This document shows positions 34,184 to 44,149 of a stretch of 64,000 nt of DNA, in pieces. Within the stretch, counting starts at the first letter, position 1. Each line of letters starts with the position of its first letter. The notes under the pieces were generated by a model, which had not been told where the DNA came from, ran no database searches, and saw only the letters and a program-made list of their open reading frames with translations. Source of the DNA: Zygnema cylindricum (taxonomy: Eukaryota > Streptophyta > Zygnematophyceae > Zygnematales > Zygnemataceae); the NCBI GenBank assembly GCA_037447655.1, contig JBBHKE010000705.1:92097-156096 (forward strand), written 5' to 3'. A program made the position numbers and the translations under genes.

Positions 34184-35450
34184 GGAAAAACAGTTGTTCC
34201 GGTGTCTGGATGCTTTCCCGTATACTCTACCTCAACCCTTTCGGAGCTGTTCGACTACTCCACCGATATCGTAAATTCCATCTAGCAATTCCCTATTTCC
34301 AAGCGGTGGGAAAGGGAGTACGAAAACCGATTAAGACAGATGGCCACACTTCGGCGGGAAGTGGACAGGAGCTTTCCTGCAATATTATCCGGAACAGCAA
34401 AGGTTCCCCGGTCAGAACTTCCAATGGCTCCTAACAAAGCGGAAGACTTCAATCAACTGGTGGTGTCACTAGAGGTCCCGCCCTCAGGACTTAAGATTGT
34501 ATCACTATGTCTCGGCCTTAGCTCCGATCTGGAGGCCGTCCTAAAAGCTAGATACCAAGTAGAAGCGTACTCAGCAGTCGAGATTGATCCGTACGCCCGT
34601 GCAGTCAGTGAGTACCGACTGCAACAGTTACATCAACTTTACCCACAACAACTACCGATGTCCGCCATGTCTAACTCTCACCGTACGCTTCCCCAAAATG
34701 TGGACAATATCACCGATCCACATTTGGAAAAGCTTGGAAGGGTGGACCTGGTAATCGCTGGATGGCCATGCCTGGGGTATTCGTTAGCAGGACAGGGTAG
34801 GGGACACCAAGATGTCCGCAGCAAGACATTCTTCCAGATGACGCGACTAATAACAAAGATACAGGATTGCCAGGACACGCTAGTGGGGTAAGTCTTGGAA
34901 AATGTCCACCCAACAAATGATAAAATAAAACAGGTGGTCAACAGCTGGAACCAAGTGACTAAGGTTTTGGGGACTCTTATAGTTTTTGATGCAGCTCAGA
35001 TCGGATCAAGAGCCCACCGAGTTTGGGCTTATTGGACCAACTTGGTTCCTCTTCACATCCTCCAAAAGCTGTTAAAAATCTAGGTTCCCGATCCCAACAT
35101 CATAGTTCAACAGATTCTTGGACCAGAACGCATGGCCACTCCAATGACAAAAGCCGACAGAGCACCCTATTTTTGTTGCAATAAACCCGGATATCCAAGG
35201 AAGCCCCTACCAACCCTCGTATCTTTTCCTAACAACCACGCTTACCGGAAGGTCGCACGAAGAATGATCTTTAGCAGTACCAATGCCACATGGACAGCGC
35301 CAAATATTGCAGAAATGGAACAAGCAATGGGATTTCAACAGGGAACCACAGCTGCGCTAGGGGTCTCGGCCTTAAGAAAGTGCAATTTAATCGGACAAAG
35401 TATGGATTTAAATGCAATTTCCTGGGTGCTGAAATATTCTCTTGCATTCT
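34184..35450 (+). pseudogene. C5-cytosine DNA methyltransferase domain within the retrotransposon pol
   Basis: In the same frame as the protease, conserved methyltransferase motifs appear in order. Motif I is LKIVSLCLGLSSDLEAVL and motif II is AVEIDPYARAV. Motif IV is AGWPCLGYS with the catalytic Cys codon at 34769-34771. GQGRGHQDVRS follows it. Motif VI is LENV (34895-34906) and motif VIII is DAAQIGSRAHRVWAYWTNL. Motifs IX/X are EMEQAMGFQQGT and LIGQSMDLNAISWVL, near 35310-35440. The span of about 320 residues matches a full catalytic domain. The PCxxxS pattern and the GxGxxxxDxRS segment are closer to the Dcm/DNMT1-like layout than to DNMT3/DRM (PCN). Two nonsense codons (34889-34891 and 35081-35083) and earlier stops kill this copy. 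Such enzymes transfer a methyl group from S-adenosylmethionine to cytosine C5; in an element it could mark the element's own DNA. The domain is a certain family match; the substrate context is unknown. Confidence 0.85.
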
Positions 35451-35673
35451 CAAGTTTTCAGTATCCACCATCACAGACAACATACCTTCAAGCCCCACAG
35501 TTTTTGGCCATGCACGCAACTCTAAAGCTTGAGGGGGGGAGAAAGACAACGAAGGAAAAATTCACAAGGAGGGAAAAATTCACATTCACCAAATTACATT
35601 TAAATAGCATACCAAACCCAGGAACTTCCTCAGTGGGGGGGCGGATAGCGCACTCGACCCAAGAGTTTCCTCA

Positions 35674-36879
35674 GTGGGGGGGGACAGAAGCTCTGAACAG
35701 GATAGCTTACGGGAAGTTGTCAGCAGCAGTGTTTTAACAGCCGAACAAGGGACAGATCCACAAGTAGAGCTGAACTTCAACATCTCCCTTTTGGGTAGGC
35801 CACCTGAAGCATTGGCGGCAGTGGAACCCAAGAAGATTTATTGGACTCTAGGTGAACAGCTAGACTCACAGCAAAAGGCCTAGCTCTGTAAGCTGTTAGA
35901 AGAGAACGGGCAGGTGTTCGCCTGGTGTGACATAGATGTAGGGATCAATAAGGGGACCCCTTTTCGGATCGACCTGATCGATGAGACGACAACTGTTTGG
36001 CAGAATCACTACCCTCTCAGTTTCAAGGGGAAGGAGTTCATCACTTCCAAGTTCCAGACTTTGGTGGACGCAGGGCTGGTTCACGAGAGCACAGGGCTAC
36101 ATGGGTTTGCTTCACCGACCGTACTCCCGCCAAAGAAAGACTCCTCCAGAAAAACAGTAGATTTCCGGATGTGTGGGAACTACCGGATGCTCAACGTGGC
36201 AACTTTCTCCGACCGTTATCCTATGCCCACCCCGGAAGAAATCTTCAACTCTCTTGCTAGGGCCACCATCTACTCCACGTAGGACATGAAGAATGGATTT
36301 CACCAGATTGCAATGGAGCCGAAGCATCGGGAGAGGACCGCTTTTTGGGCAGGATCCAGGCTGTATGAATGGCTGTACATGCCCTTTGGCCTCAAAAATG
36401 CACCTGCCAAATTCCAATGGGCCATGGACGAGGCTCTTTAGGGAATTGACTTCGCCCGACACTACATAGACGATGTAATCATCTTCTCTAAGACATTCGA
36501 GGAACACTTGGAGCATATACAGATTGTTCTCCGGGCGCTCCAAGCAGCAAGCTTGAAGTGTCACCCGGGGAACGGCATCTTTGGGGTGCAGAAAATCATT
36601 TATTTGGGTCATGAGGTGACTCCCGGTATAGTGGGTCCCCACATGGTTAAGGTGGCAGCCCTAGACGCTCTCCCACGTCCGAAGTACATTTCAACTATTC
36701 GTACTTTCCTGGGCTTTGCCAACTATTACCGGCGGTTTATTCCTTATTTCAGTAGCCACGCTCAGCCATTGAATCAATTGTTGCAAAAGGACCAGGAGTG
36801 GCAGTGGAAAGTAGAACATCAGATAGCGTTCCAATTCCTGAAGGATTCCCTCAAACAGCATTCGGTGCTTCGGATGCTC
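35674..36879 (+). pseudogene. Ty3-type reverse transcriptase, truncated
   Basis: In a frame shifted relative to the methyltransferase: LEENGQVFAWCDIDVG, then LPPKKDSSRKTVDFRMCGNY, then (after a TAG at 36280-36282) DMKNGFHQIAMEPKHRERTA, GLKNAPAKFQWAMDEAL, RHYIDDVIIFS (motif C, IDD) and FLGFANYYRRFIPYF. Further stops lie at 35881 and near 36439. It ends at the chromovirus LTR within the connection to RNase H. Motif A Asp (LDMKNGF type) is kept. Confidence 0.85.
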
Positions 36880-37358
36880 TGTAACAGGGTTACAGATTTG
36901 GGTACTTAGCGGTTGGGGCTAGGCTGCTCTTGTTGCGATTTCAGAGCAGCGGAGTTGCGATTCTAGAGCAGCACAGCTGCGATCCCAGACCAGCGCAGCA
37001 TAGCAGCATAGCAACTCAGTAGCGTAGCAGCGCAGCATAGCAACACCGCAGAATGTAGATGCAACTGTATAGTTCTAGAAGGAAATTTTGGATAGATCTC
37101 GGTTGGCCGCGAAGGCCCACGTGTACAGCTGTATAGTACCAGGTTGACTAGCAGTTAGCTAGTTTAAATAGGCGAGTAGACCGAGTGAATGAGACACCGA
37201 AAGTAGACCTACACAGCTAGCGCAACCTTGTACTCTCTCAAGTAATAAAGCTCAACTTGTCTGTGAGTTCTGTGTATTCCTGCTGTTGCTACGGGAAGAT
37301 CCTTGGTGTTTTCCGCTGTGCACTGTAACGTGTTGTGGTGTATTTTGCCTCTTTTACA
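36880..37358 (+). repeat. Chromovirus 5' LTR
   Basis: 479 bp, TGTAACAGGG...TTTTACA. It contains clustered AGCAGCGCAGC motifs, and AATAAAGC near 37245 as a polyadenylation signal. Confidence 0.9.
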
Positions 37359-37376
37359 TTGGTATCGGAGCTATCA
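37359..37376 (+). promoter_or_regulatory. Primer binding site, initiator Met-tRNA type
   Basis: TTGGTATCGGAGCTATCA directly follows the LTR and matches the usual plant TGGTATCAGAGC site with one change. Confidence 0.85.
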
Positions 37377-37392
37377 CCCGTGACTCGACAGC

Positions 37393-40300
37393 ATGGACGA
37401 ACACGGCGTATCCACTACAGAAATGTTGGCGCAAGTGCTGAGGGAGTTGGAAAGTGTGAGGTTACAGAACGCGCAGCTGAGTATCACTATCACACCCTTG
37501 GAGTCGCGTATTAAGGAGCGACCCCATGGAGGCGTAGAGAGAGACTCCCGGAGACCGAAATTAAGAATTCCCGACGAGTTTGACCCTGCAAGACACAAAA
37601 GCCTTGATTCATGGCTATTCTCTGTGGCGAACTATCTCGAGAATTTTCCTAGTCTGTCGGACCGTGAGAAGATTCACTACGCGGGTGGTCTTCTTAAAGG
37701 GGCAGCGGGGGCTTGGTGGAGAACATTGGTAGAGGACGATGAGTTACCAACTGTCTGGGCGCTCTTCGTTCAACTCCTCCGCGACACTTGGCAGCCCGTC
37801 AACACGGTGAAGGCGGCGAGAGATAAGATCGCAGTATTGAAGCAACGAACTTCAGTAATGGAGTTTACGCAGAGGTTCTTGGACTGCAAGGTTCAAATAC
37901 CTACGATGACGGAGGATGAAGCCGTGGATCGTTTCGTGAAGGGGCTTAAGTCGTCTATTCGTAGAGATGTGGAACAATGGCTTGCCCGGGAAAGCACTAC
38001 TCCTCCTCTCTCAGCAATCATCCAGTTTGCGGAGCGGACCGATTCAGTCGACTTTAACCTCCGGAGACCTTATCACTACGGGTCGAGCAGTAGCGGAGGA
38101 AACCGACGAGACGAAGGTCCAACCCCCATGGAGCTCGGCGCAATTAAGGAGGATAAGGAAGCGGTCAACGTCTTGCGGAAAAAGAAGAAAACTACCAAGA
38201 CCAAGACCAATGACTTGTCCCCCGAGGAAATCCAGCGGAGGAGGCAAAATGGTTTATGCTTCCAGTGCGGTTCTCCAGATCACATGGCTCGAGAGTGTCC
38301 AAAACGGAAAGGCCCCAAAAAGGGAAAACTTACCGTTATGAGGTTAGCAGGTGAAGGAGGTGACCCTTTGATATTTCGGGGTCAAATAGGAGTGAGTGCA
38401 GCTAACTTCATGGTGGACTCCGGAGCATCGGGGAACTTCATTAACGAGGTGACGGTGAAAAGGTTGAAACTTCCTCTTGTGGTACTAAATGATCATCATT
38501 CGGTACAATTGGCCGACGGCAGTTCCTTATCTATTACCCATCGTACCCCGAGGTTACGCATCGGCATTGGGAAATTCCGATGGTACGATACACTTCATGT
38601 ATTACCTCTTGGGGACCATGAGGTAATCTTGGGGAAGCCGTGGCTGCAAAAATGGAATCCGACAATTGATTGGAGAAGTAGCGCCATGAGAGTGAAGAAA
38701 GGTGAAGAAGAGTTCGAGGTAAAAGCGGGAGCGGCTGGTAAGGGAGCGGAAGAGGGACGCCTGCTTTCGGCCTTACAGCTTAAGAGGGCACTCAAGAAAG
38801 GGGAAACGATTGGTATGGCGGTCGTCCAGCCAAAGGAGGAGGCGAAGGAGGAGGTTCCGGAAGAATGGAAGAATAAGGATCCCGACTTCGTCTCCAAAGA
38901 AAGTGACGACATTGGAAAGACTTCCGATGAGGCCCCGGAAGTCATGACAAAACTTCTCGAGGAGTACGCTGATGTATTTCCCCCGAAGCTCCCCGAAGGA
39001 TTACCTCCGAAGCGCGAAGTAGACCATAGGATAGAGCTTGTTCCTGGAGCGGTACCCCCGGCTAATCGGATGTACAAGATGAGCTACACCGAATTGGATG
39101 AACTCAAGAAGCAACTTGCGGAGTTAGTCGAAGCCGGAGCAATCAAACCAAGCAAGTCAAAGTATGGAGCCCCCGTTCTCTTTGTGAACAAGAAAGATGG
39201 AGGTTTCCGTATGTGTGTAGACTACCGAGCGCTGAACAAACTAACGGTGAAGAATTCGTACCCCTTGCCGAGGATCGACGAATTGTTGGATCGACTTCGA
39301 GGTGCCAAGTATTTTTCGAAAATATACTTGCGGAGCGGCTACCACCAGATCACAGTTGCCGAGGATGATGTGGAGAAGACGGCGTTCAGGACTAGATACG
39401 GTCATTTCCAGTTCCGGGTAATGCCGTTTGGGTTGACTAACGCACCAGCCACCTTTATGCATTTAATGAAATATTTGGACGCGTTTGTGATCGTGTTCTT
39501 AGATGACATATTGTTGTTTAGCCGAACAATGGAAGAACATATGAAGCATTTACGGACGGTCCTACAAGTTCTTCAGAAGCATAAATTATACGCAAAAAGA
39601 AGTAAATGTGACTTCTTCAAGGAGAGGATTGATTTTTTAGGCCATGTGGTGACCCGGGACGGAATCGCAGTGGACCGAAACAAAACAAAGGCCGTTAAGG
39701 AGTGGCCGCAGCCGGCAAATATCACGGAGTTACGGAGCTTCCTAGGACTATGCTCCTATTATCGACGTTTTGTCGAAGGTTTCGCAAAAATCGCTGCACC
39801 GCTCACGGAATTGCTCAAGAACGATGTGCCTTATGAATGGAAAGCGGCGCAAGGGGCAGCCTTTAACACGCTAAAGGAGCGGTTGGTTACCGCCCCTGTG
39901 TTAGCTGTTCCCGATCCGGATCTACCTTGGACGATAATTACCGACGCTAGCGATATGGCTATAGGAGCGATCCTTATGCAGGATCAAGGAAAAGGCCTCC
40001 AACCCATGGCCTACGACAGTCGCAAACTAAAGGCAGCGGAGTTCAACTGGGCCACCCATGAGAAGGAGACAATGGCTATTATCAATGCGTTGGAGGTTTG
40101 GAAGTGTTACGTTCAGGGGAAACGGATCACAGTTATCACGGATCACCACGCCTTACAATATCTCTAAACCCAGCCGAAGTTGTCCAAGAAACAAGTAGGC
40201 TGGATGACGTTCTTGCAAACCTTCGGTCCAGAACTTGTTATACAATATAAGCCGGGCAAGATGAACCCGGCGGATGCGCTGTCAAGAAGACCTGGCGTCG

Positions 40301-40446
40301 CTGCGCCGGCAGCGGAGCAACAACCGCAAGCACCGCAACAGAGGAACAGAGACTCTGTGAAAGAGAAAAGCGCAGCGTCGACCAGACGCAAGATTCGACG
40401 CTCAGCGCAGTCACCAGTACGGTGCAAGTGGACGACCAGTGGTTAA
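37393..40446 (+). pseudogene. Chromovirus gag-protease-RT-RNase H polyprotein
   Basis: One frame runs from [12 protein letters not shown] to 40446, with a single TAA at 40165-40167. In order: N-terminal coiled coil; gag capsid ([15 protein letters not shown]); zinc knuckle [15 protein letters not shown]; protease [13 protein letters not shown] (Asp 342); RT with [24 protein letters not shown] and [10 protein letters not shown]; RNase H with [12 protein letters not shown], and after the stop NPADALSRR. The RT motif A reads [11 protein letters not shown] where [11 protein letters not shown] is expected, so the first catalytic Asp is lost. The frame then shifts into the integrase frame near 40422-40446. 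Otherwise it is full length for a chromovirus. Confidence 0.88.
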
Positions 40447-41850
40447 GTCGAATAAAGGCTGCCTACGGCGACGATGATTCCCTAAAGGAACTCATCAAAC
40501 GGAGGGTACTCGTTCCAACCGCCAATGGTATGTGGCGGTACAGACCGAGCAAGACGATACGGCTTTATGTGCCAACAAATACGGAACTTCGTCACACGAT
40601 TCTTCGAATGAGTCACGACGAGCCGCTCAGTGGACATTTGAGGCGGGATAAAACAACCGCGCGTGTCGGTGAGGCGTATTACTGGCCAAACATGACTCGA
40701 GACATTGCAGAATATGTCCAGACGTGTGACTCGTGTAATAGAAACAAATCGGATTCAGGGCAACAAGGCTTGTTACACCCTCTCCCAATACCATCTGTTC
40801 CTTTGGGAGGCGATCTCGATGGATTTTATCGTGGCCCTTCCCCGGACAAAGGAGGGCTACGACTCAATCTTCGTCGTCGTGGATTACCTAACAAAAATGG
40901 CACATTTTCTACCCACGACCACTACGGCTACTGCACGAGATATTGCGGACTTATTCTTTCGGGAAATATTCCGCCATCACGGTCTTCCAAAAAAAATCGT
41001 CAGCGACCGCGATCGAAAATTCGTGAGCCACTTTTGGCAAAATCTATTTGCGTTATGCGGAACGCAGCTTGCCATGTCCACAGCCTACCACCCTCAAACT
41101 GATGGTCAAACTGAACGGGTGAATCGGACTTTGGAGGAAGCATTGCGGGCTTATGTCTCGGTGCACCAAACGGATTGGGTGGACCATTTAACGGCAATCG
41201 AGGTAGCATACAACAGTGCAGTCCACTCGTCAACAAATGCTACGCCTTTCTCCCTCAATGGACGACAACCCACTCTTCCCCAAAACTTATTGGTAGCGGA
41301 CTGCCAAACACCGGCTGCTCTGGACTTTGCCAAAACTTTGCAAGGGAACCTGGAAAAGGCGACCAAGGCGCTCCAAATGGCAAAGGATCGTCAAAAATCG
41401 CAGGCCGACGCTCACCGGAAAGACATCGTCTTCTGTGTGGGGGACAAGGTTCGCCTGAATATGGTAAACCTCTCCTTGCCTGGTGCCCTCTCTAAAAAGT
41501 TGGCACCAAAGTTCACGCGCCCATTCACAATTCTTTCCCGTGTGGGCGACGTCGCGTACAAGTTGGATATCCCGACGGACTGGCATATCCACAATGTTTT
41601 CCATGTATCCCTTCTAAAACCATTCCGCGATCCTGATTTAATATTCCCTAATCGACAACGGCATACTCCTTTACCTCCCGTTAGAGGAACCTCGGACGAG
41701 TATGAGGTAGAGGAAATCCTTCAGTCACGTCACTCTCGGACTTCCAACTCCACCCAATACTTGGTGCGTTGGAAGGGTTACAGTGCCGAGGACGACTCTT
41801 GGGTGGACGAGAAAGATCTGCATTCCCCGGAGTTGCTGCGCCGGTTTCAG
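40422..41850 (+). pseudogene. Chromovirus integrase with chromodomain
   Basis: The HHCC zinc domain (SGHLRRDKTTARV...CDSCNRNKSD) is in one frame up to about 40800. A second shift then brings in the catalytic core SMDFIVALPRTKEGYDSIFV, VSDRDRKFVSHFW and HPQTDGQTERVNRTLEEAL, which carry the D, D and E residues. After the GPFxIL-type beta domain (KFTRPFTILSRVG) a chromodomain follows: EYEVEEILQSRHSR, YLVRWKGYSAEDDSW and LLRRFQ. Chromodomains recognise methylated histone tails and guide insertion into heterochromatin. Confidence 0.88.
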
Positions 41851-42143
41851 CGGAGTGAGGACACTCAGCCTTACCGGAGGGGCAATCGCAGCGGCCGCAA
41901 CAAGGGAGCGAATCGCAGTGGCGCAACCATCGCAATCATATTGGGGACGCGGCAAAGGACCGCAGCGGCGATATTACCACACCGCAGCGCCGTAGCAGCG
42001 CAGCCACCGCAGCGCAACATGGTCACGATGACGTCAGAGGATCGCAGCACCACCGCTGCGCTGACAGAAAAGCGCAACGGCGCAATTGTGTTTCACTATG
42101 TAGGGGACGACGAACCCTCGGTTTCGCCGCAGCAGCGCCGTTT

Positions 42144-42150
42144 TATAAAT
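42144..42150 (+). promoter_or_regulatory. Possible internal TATA box
   Basis: TATAAAT in CGTTTTATAAATATTGG lies 187 bp before the MASSSS start codon. The stretch just upstream (41880-42130) is dense in CGCAGC motifs resembling those in the LTR. This is an inference from composition only. Confidence 0.35.
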
Positions 42151-42336
42151 ATTGGACGCTGCGATACCCTCGCACGCTGCGACGCTTCGCACAGTTCAAA
42201 AGTGAAACCCTCAACCCCCGGGTATACAACCATCATTCGTCCTCTCAGTCTCGGCAGCTTGGAAACGACTTCTCTCCGCACAATTAGTTTACCTCCGCTT
42301 CTGGAGCTACCGGAATTGTCCGGTTCAGCAGTGTCT

Positions 42337-43611
42337 ATGGCGTCGTCGTCCTCTCCACCACCGAAAAGGAGGAGACTGGTACGGGTGGGACAAGGAGACC
42401 CGAACCGTCCTGAAAGATTGCTAAGGGCGGCGGAGGCCATGGTGGAAGCAAGCAGGCTAAGAGAGGTAGAGGTAGAGCCGGAACCGGAGGAAAGCGCCAG
42501 TAGCGAGGCAGGACCGGCAAAGACCAGTAGAGGGGAGGGGTCAAAGAACTCACAGGACCCTGAATACACCCCAACCCGGGAGGGTGATCAGGAACTTCAA
42601 GCGGATCATGAGCAGTCGGAGGCGGAGGAGCCGGAACGCGAACCAACGCCTCCGCCGATTGAGGAGCGCGCCTCAGATCTGGAGGTGACGCGGGACCCAA
42701 ACAAGGAGAGCACTCCAGACGAACAGTCGTCTGAAAGCGCGGAGAGGAAGGCGGAGGAACAATACCCAAGCGGTGATGATGTGTTTCTCTTGCGCGAAAA
42801 CCGAAGAGATTCAGAGGAGGAGAGTGAACAGGGAGAGGAAATTCCTGACTACCTCTTTCCACTACCGCTCGACTCCCAGCATCCGGACCTCGCCTTCAGC
42901 TTCGCCAAAAGGTTTTATTGGAACCCTTCGGAGTGGCCCGAGGAATGGCGCATAGGGAAGCCTGGAGATCCTATCCGTATCCCTGCCGATGTTCCGTCAC
43001 ACCCAGCGTGGAATTTCATGCGGACCAAGGACCTGGGAAATAATCATAAAGGTTATGTGCAGCTGAATCCTCACACCTTGCCGTTTGTGGAAGTGGTAGA
43101 GGAAAACTACAGGTACAGGATTGATGTTCCCGGGTTACTCCGCCATTATCACCCGTGGGATGTCCGCCTCCACGACATCATCTCTCGAGCGGAGGTCACC
43201 CCTGAGGTGCGAGTACTCAAGCTGGCTCGAAGGAATGCTCTGCAGCGAGCCCGAGCTGCAAGGAAACATGTGTCCTTCAAATTACGGAAGGTACCTCGGT
43301 GGGAACCGACGGACGAGGAACCAGAGGAGGTTCCCCCAGTGGCTGAACCCGAAGATCCCAGGATTCCGACACCCGAGGAGTCTGCATCGGCAGACGTTCC
43401 GCAGCAATCCAAAGTACCCGAGGTTGAGGAAGGGGAAAATCAGGTTCGGGAACGCATCACTCGGAGGCGGTTGGCAGCTGCAGATCATCACATCGCATTA
43501 CTGGAGACTCGATGTGAACAGCTCCAAAATCAACTCGACGCCCTTCGCCAGGAGTTTGAAGAGTATCGTGAAGAAACATATGACATACTCCGGCAACTAC
43601 AGTTTCCCTGA
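42337..43611 (+). CDS. Accessory coiled-coil protein of the chromovirus
   Basis: 424 codons from an ATG opening MASSSSPPPKRRRLVRVG (a nuclear-signal-like basic patch), in the same frame as and continuous with the integrase-chromodomain ORF. Residues about 40-180 are extremely Glu/Pro/Ser-rich. A more globular middle follows: YLFPLPLDSQHPDLAFSFAK, WNPSEWPEEWRIGKPGDP and VPGLLRHYHPWDVRLHDII. The C-terminus, HHIALLETRCEQLQNQLDAL onward, is a clear coiled coil. The roughly 160 codons between chromodomain and this ATG look like translated non-coding DNA (triplet-rich, TATA-bearing), so it may be a separate gene expressed from its own promoter rather than a pol extension. There is no stop or frameshift over its whole length, unlike gag-pol. 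I do not recognise the family; an envelope role is not supported (no signal peptide or membrane segment). Confidence 0.65.
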   Translation: MASSSSPPPKRRRLVRVGQGDPNRPERLLRAAEAMVEASRLREVEVEPEPEESASSEAGPAKTSRGEGSKNSQDPEYTPTREGDQELQADHEQSEAEEPEREPTPPPIEERASDLEVTRDPNKESTPDEQSSESAERKAEEQYPSGDDVFLLRENRRDSEEESEQGEEIPDYLFPLPLDSQHPDLAFSFAKRFYWNPSEWPEEWRIGKPGDPIRIPADVPSHPAWNFMRTKDLGNNHKGYVQLNPHTLPFVEVVEENYRYRIDVPGLLRHYHPWDVRLHDIISRAEVTPEVRVLKLARRNALQRARAARKHVSFKLRKVPRWEPTDEEPEEVPPVAEPEDPRIPTPEESASADVPQQSKVPEVEEGENQVRERITRRRLAAADHHIALLETRCEQLQNQLDALRQEFEEYREETYDILRQLQFP

Positions 43612-43646
43612 GTTCAGCGGGACGCTGAATCCTTAGTGGGAGGCAC

Positions 43647-44139
43647 TGTAACAGGGTTACAGAATTGGGTACTTAGTGGTTGGGGGCTAGGCTGCTATTG
43701 TTGCGATTTCAGAGCAGCGCAGTTGCGATTCCAGAGCAGCGCAGCTGCGATCCCAGACCAGCGCAGCATAGCAGCATAGCAACTTAGTAGCGCAGCAGCG
43801 CAGCATAGCAACGCCGCAGAATGTAGATGTAACTGTATAGTTCTAGAAGGAAGTTTCTGATAGATCTCGGTTGGCCGCGAAGGCCACGTGTACGGCTTTA
43901 TAGTACCAGGTTGACTAGCAGTTAGCTAGTTTAAATTGACGAGTAGACCGAGTGAATGTCACCGGAAGTAGACCTGAAATAGACTTACGCAGCTAGCGCA
44001 ATCTTGTACTCTCTTTTCAATTAATAAAGCCCAACCCTGTCTGCGAGTTCTGTGTGCTCCTGCTGTTGCTACGGGGAGATCCTTGGTGTTTTCCGCTGTG
44101 CATTGTGACGTATTGTGGGGTGTTGTTACCTCTTTTACA
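43647..44139 (+). repeat. Chromovirus 3' LTR and polypurine tract
   Basis: 493 bp, TGTAACAGGG...TTTTACA, preceded by AGTGGGAGG as the polypurine tract. It aligns along its full length with 36880-37358, with scattered substitutions and small indels. Confidence 0.9.
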
Positions 44140-44149
44140 CTTGGCTGCC

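Larger units (their letters stand above)
28608..36879 (+). mobile_element. LTR retrotransposon carrying a DNA methyltransferase (3' truncated)
   Basis: The order on plus is: gag with zinc knuckle (29380-32690), aspartic protease (33752-34183), C5-cytosine methyltransferase (about 34440-35450), RT (35674-36879). The element ends abruptly at the chromovirus LTR, so RT thumb, RNase H, integrase and 3' LTR are missing, and they are not found on the chromovirus's other side. The reading frame is broken by many nonsense codons and a few shifts. RT sequence and domain order (RT after protease) put it in the Ty3/gypsy group. Confidence 0.75.
36880..44139 (+). mobile_element. Chromovirus (Ty3/gypsy) with accessory 3' ORF
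   Basis: 5' LTR, iMet-type primer site, gag-pol with chromodomain, an extra coiled-coil protein, polypurine tract and 3' LTR are all present. No target duplication is seen: TGCTC precedes and CTTGG follows. The left flank is the methyltransferase element and the right flank a copia integrase, so the present ends probably reflect recombination or deletion rather than simple insertion. The two LTRs differ at several percent of positions by eye, so it is not young. Confidence 0.88.

Noticed and set aside
31495-35690. Programmed frameshift at poly-G runs (31490, 35635, 35680)
   Set aside because: The G runs coincide with frame changes, but the element is so decayed that indel slippage is the simpler explanation.
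42096-42862. Minus-strand open frames opposite the chromovirus accessory gene
   Set aside because: Shadow frames of a GC-rich coding strand.
42337-43611. Envelope-like protein for the chromovirus
   Set aside because: No signal peptide or membrane segment; it has a basic nuclear-like patch and a coiled coil instead.
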